Assembly: GCA_964404765.1 (NCBI GenBank)
Contig: CAYOLL010000240.1
Coordinates: 1 to 7,847, forward strand
Origin: CAYOLL01 sp964404765 [NCBI: uncultured Gemmatimonadota bacterium]
GTDB taxonomy: Bacteria; 4572-55
Length of the DNA: 7,847 nt
Reading direction: 5' to 3'
The notes below the pieces were generated by a model that saw nothing but the letters and a program-made list of their open reading frames with translations, was not told the origin of the DNA and did not search any database. The translations under genes were made by a program, and so were the position numbers. Positions 5,866 through 7,847 of this stretch are shown here, piece by piece (the first letter of the stretch is position 1; each line of letters begins with the position of its first letter).

Positions 5866-7317
5866 TTATGGCCTGCGCCGCCTGCCCCAGATAGGCCAGT
5901 ACGGCAGAGGCTCATGCGTTGGCGCAATGACTTTTTCGCGAATGAAGAAATGCAGCAGCGGATGAAAGCCAATATTAACCGCCCACATCCGCACATTCAT
6001 CAGCACTTGCACGGACTTGTAAACGGATACACTCTGTGGCTCGTGTACCCGGCGCACAAAAAACAGCGCCAAAAGCCGGCAAAGCGTGGTAATGACAAAA
6101 ACGGTTTTGATCTCATTCCCGGTGATCAGCGGCAGTAATGCGCTCAAAATGTCGATATGCCGCAGAATCAAGCCGCCAAGCAGTGCGCCGATGCCGGCTG
6201 CGACGCCGTTCAAGGCCGACCAGAGCGCAAAGTAGGTGGAGCTGCCTTCGCGTGGCGCGAGCCGGAAAACCAGATTTGTGGCGCACAGCGTTTGTCCCGC
6301 CCATAACGAGCCACCGACGATTTGCAATAGCGGAATCAAAAGGATCGCATTCGAATGGGTAATAAAAATCCACAGCGCCGGCAAAAAAGCGATAATCAGA
6401 GCCGTCAGAATAATAACGGGCCGATTGCCCAACCGGTCTGAAAAGTGCCCCCAAAACCACATCCCGACTAAGTTGACAATAGCCGGAATCGTGGTAAAAA
6501 AAGCTGTAACCGTATAGCTCAGCTCCAAATCTTTTAGCATAAAAACCACAAAAAACGGCGAAGATATGTTGACCATCAACGTCCAAATAAAAAAGAAAAG
6601 CAACATCTCCCGAAACGTAGCCTCCCGAAACGGAGTCAAAAAAATGTCGCGCACAGTGCTGAAAGGGGCAGGCTTTTGCGGCACATCCGGTTGGCGCTCC
6701 AGATAGACAACGCTGATCAGGCCGGCTAATGCCCCAACATTAAAAATCAAGCAAAAACCATTGAGTCGATCCTGCCATAAGCCCGATGCGCTGTACCAAT
6801 CCAAAAACCAGCCGCCCAACAATGTTACAACCACGCCGACAACCCCAACAATACCATTCCGCAACCCGAAATAGCGGCCGTAAATATCCGACGGAACCAA
6901 CGCCTTCATCCAGCTCATCCAGGCTACGCCGGAGATTGAGCCTAATAAATGGTTGACGATAACAACGGCTACTAAAATGGTTAACAGCCAACCCGGAGAG
7001 TCAAACCAAAACGGACTGAGCAAGGTCAAAATAAGCCAGGCTGAACGCGCCCACAATGCAAAATAATTAGTCACACTTTTGCGATGGTTATAGCGTTCGA
7101 CCAAATATGAACCCATAAATTGTGAAATCGTCGCAAAAAAAGGCACGGCCGTCAGAAAGGCAATTAAAAAGGGACTTGCGCCCAGGGCCAGGGCAAAGGC
7201 AGGCAAAAACATGCTGCCGGTCAAATTTGCAAACGTATTGGCATAAACACCGTCAATAATCGACAAGCGCAGTCCGCTGATGATTTTATCGGGGGATAAG
7301 TGTAGATTCGCAGACAT
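5866..7317 (-). CDS. 12-TM major facilitator superfamily permease
   Basis: This 483-residue inner-membrane transporter has twelve hydrophobic segments in two six-helix halves, joined by a charged cytoplasmic loop (about 207-235, RQPDVPQKPAPFSTVRD...). The C-terminal half carries a clear MFS motif A between helices 8 and 9: G290, D294, R295, G297 and R299 in WGHFSDRLGNRP. The N-terminal copy is degenerate (GSYLVERYNHRK, 69-80). LVPSDIYGRYFGLRN (140-154) before helix 5 is characteristic of a group of uncharacterised MFS permeases. The substrate is unknown. After helix 12 (about 405-420) comes a 60-residue tail ending in GRRRRP, longer than usual. ATG 7317 is chosen over an in-frame GTG at 7350 because GGAG stands upstream of the ATG and nothing like it precedes the GTG. 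The GTG also falls within a repeat. The family call is firm; the substrate is open. Confidence 0.9.
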   Translation of the reverse strand: MSANLHLSPDKIISGLRLSIIDGVYANTFANLTGSMFLPAFALALGASPFLIAFLTAVPFFATISQFMGSYLVERYNHRKSVTNYFALWARSAWLILTLLSPFWFDSPGWLLTILVAVVIVNHLLGSISGVAWMSWMKALVPSDIYGRYFGLRNGIVGVVGVVVTLLGGWFLDWYSASGLWQDRLNGFCLIFNVGALAGLISVVYLERQPDVPQKPAPFSTVRDIFLTPFREATFREMLLFFFIWTLMVNISSPFFVVFMLKDLELSYTVTAFFTTIPAIVNLVGMWFWGHFSDRLGNRPVIILTALIIAFLPALWIFITHSNAILLIPLLQIVGGSLWAGQTLCATNLVFRLAPREGSSTYFALWSALNGVAAGIGALLGGLILRHIDILSALLPLITGNEIKTVFVITTLCRLLALFFVRRVHEPQSVSVYKSVQVLMNVRMWAVNIGFHPLLHFFIREKVIAPTHEPLPYWPIWGRRRRP

Positions 7318-7321
7318 AAAA

Positions 7322-7325
7322 CTCC
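7322..7325 (-). promoter_or_regulatory. Ribosome-binding site of the MFS gene, short spacer
   Basis: GGAG on the minus strand lies only 4 bases before ATG 7317. The spacing is short but usable. It is the only purine-rich site near any candidate start, so it supports ATG 7317 over GTG 7350. Confidence 0.6.
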
Positions 7326-7333
7326 ATGCTAAA

Positions 7334-7468
7334 TTAACCACGAAAAGCACGAAAAGTAAGGATTTTTAATTAAAATCCGGACGTAAAATTTGACTTTCCC
7401 GCTTTGGGTGCGTAACTCTTGAAACTAAAACCCTTTCGTGTATTTAGTGTATTTCGTGGTGAATAATT
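7334..7468. repeat. Inverted array of 9-bp CACGAAAnn units
   Basis: The left arm holds two exact tandem 9-mers, CACGAAAAG (7339-7347 and 7348-7356). The right arm, read on the minus strand, holds three related 9-mers at 7450-7458, 7441-7449 and 7432-7440: CACGAAATA, CACTAAATA and CACGAAAGG. The core ACCACGAAA (7337-7345) pairs exactly with 7452-7460, and similarity extends outward through TTAA/TTCA. The spacer of about 75 bases carries its own palindrome (7360-7378). The element starts 16 bp upstream of the MFS start codon, so the MFS promoter or leader must lie in it. Its layout suggests a small non-autonomous repeat element; no transposase or clear target duplication is visible. Confidence 0.65.
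7360..7378. repeat. A/T-rich palindrome GGATTTT...AAAATCC
   Basis: GGATTTT (7360-7366) pairs with AAAATCC (7372-7378) around TAATT. It lies 43-61 bp upstream of the MFS start codon, inside the inverted array. It could be an operator or part of the repeat. On the minus strand it is followed by TTACTTTTCG rather than a T run, so it is a poor terminator. Confidence 0.45.
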
Positions 7469-7716
7469 CCGGCTAACGACGCAGTGGTTTGCCGCTAAAA
7501 ATTTAACTTTTTCAATAAGCTGTGTGAAACTTAGCGTTTTCGTATCTTTGAGGCAAGAAAAAATCAGCGCGATTTTTGTGCGCTTGTTCTTTATGCAAAC
7601 TGTCATTACGAATCCATCATGTCCGGCTATCTGGAGTTCCTATTTTTATGTTGCCGGTTGAGTTCAAAGACGTAACTTTCAGCGATATAAGGATCGTGAG
7701 AGATGCTACTCCTTTC

Positions 7717-7738
7717 CAAGTGATAAATTTAGCACTTG
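7717..7738. repeat. 22-bp quasi-palindrome, operator- or repeat-like
   Basis: CAAGTG (7717-7722) and CACTTG (7733-7738) pair exactly. The middle, TAAATTTA (7724-7731), is also palindromic, leaving a single mismatched base pair (A 7723 against G 7732). The whole 22-bp site is symmetrical at 20 positions. This could be a dimeric repressor site for a gene beyond the window or another intergenic repeat unit. The neighbouring quasi-palindromes favour the repeat reading. Confidence 0.5.
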
Positions 7739-7750
7739 AAGCACGGTGTC

Positions 7751-7763
7751 ATTCCGAAGGAAT
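7751..7763. repeat. ATTCC-GAA-GGAAT quasi-palindrome
   Basis: A 5-bp stem surrounds an asymmetric GAA centre, the same design as the larger repeat units in this window but present here as a single copy. From memory, GTCATTCCGAAGGAATCTT-like sequences are frequent intergenic repeats in environmental bacteria. No inverted partner (ATTCC-TTC-GGAAT) is found before the window ends. Confidence 0.45.
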
Positions 7764-7794
7764 CTTCCCGCAAGTTAACGCACAGCTAAATTTT

Positions 7795-7806
7795 AACCTT
7801 GCGAAG
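7795..7806. repeat. Degenerate single copy of the AACCTTGCGAAG unit
   Basis: AACCTTGCGAAG matches the first 12 of 15 bases of the unit at 5709-5723, in the same orientation, and then diverges (CATT instead of GTT). It shows that this unit is dispersed rather than unique to the 5709-5791 pair. An inverted partner could lie just beyond the end of the window. Confidence 0.55.
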
Positions 7807-7847
7807 CATTAGTGTCCGTTCTATAATTTGTTATTACAAAACAAGTT

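Larger units (their letters stand above)
7469..7847. other. Repeat-rich intergenic region without a convincing gene
   Basis: No reading frame here has a ribosome-binding site, a recognisable product or a conserved start. A 78-codon frame at 7576-7812 (+) is open from a TTG, but it runs through the quasi-palindromes at 7717-7738 and 7751-7763 and the repeat copy at 7795-7806, so it is probably chance. Competing small hairpins lie near 7559-7584 (AAAAATC with GATTTTT, or AGCGC with GCGCT). The bases around 7530-7557 look like degraded short-period repeat sequence. Confidence 0.5.

Noticed and set aside
6113-6586. 157-codon minus-strand frame inside the MFS gene
   Set aside because: It is another frame of the same strand within a clearly coding MFS gene. 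It has no membrane pattern and no ribosome-binding site.
7334-7468. Complete insertion sequence
   Set aside because: There are inverted arms but no transposase frame between them and no evident target-site duplication. At most it is a small non-autonomous element.
7370-7606. 78-codon minus-strand frame upstream of the MFS gene
   Set aside because: It covers most of the inverted 9-bp array and small hairpins, lacks a ribosome-binding site, and its translation shows no domain features.
7576-7812. Open 78-codon plus-strand frame as a small gene
   Set aside because: It starts at a TTG without a ribosome-binding site, matches no family I know, and passes through three short palindromic repeats. 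I treat it as repeat-derived.

Overview
The window carries four protein genes and an unusual load of short palindromic repeats. Base composition is moderate, the standard code is used, and there is no phage or plasmid hallmark, CRISPR array, rRNA or recognisable tRNA. The intergenic repeat style, the very long transporter-HEAT-cNMP fusion and the MFS type together suggest a free-living environmental bacterium of the FCB group (Calditrichota / KSB1 / Ignavibacteria-like). This placement is an inference with low confidence, because no marker gene is present.

Layout. Positions 1-133 hold the tail of an upstream unit that I cannot identify, closed by a good rho-independent terminator (77-96). Positions 134-3706 (+) encode a 1190-residue fusion: an N-terminal 12-helix carrier domain of the ATP/ADP-translocase (NTT/TLC, MFS-like) type, a long HEAT-like alpha-solenoid, and a C-terminal cyclic-nucleotide-binding domain. 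Positions 3707-3927 are packed with two complex palindromic elements, one of which has a further palindrome nested in it. Positions 3928-5004 (+) encode a secreted solute-binding protein of the AfuA/FbpA (iron(III)-type ABC) kind, with no permease or ATPase gene beside it. It converges on a DinB-like four-helix protein at 5054-5623 (-). A 242-bp repeat-bearing gap separates that gene from a classical 12-TM MFS permease at 5866-7317 (-). The last 530 bp (7318-7847) hold no convincing gene. They contain an inverted array of 9-bp units just upstream of the MFS start, and several quasi-palindromes.

How the genes fit together. No operon links the four genes. The first two are on the plus strand but separated by 221 bp of repeats. 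The last two are on the minus strand and also separated by a repeat. Three of the four concern transport: a putatively cNMP-gated carrier, an orphan binding protein and an MFS permease. No shared substrate is visible. The most notable points are the transporter-solenoid-sensor fusion and a recurring repeat design: four elements of unrelated sequence are each an inverted pair of a unit that is itself a quasi-palindrome, so each can fold either as one long hairpin or as two small ones.
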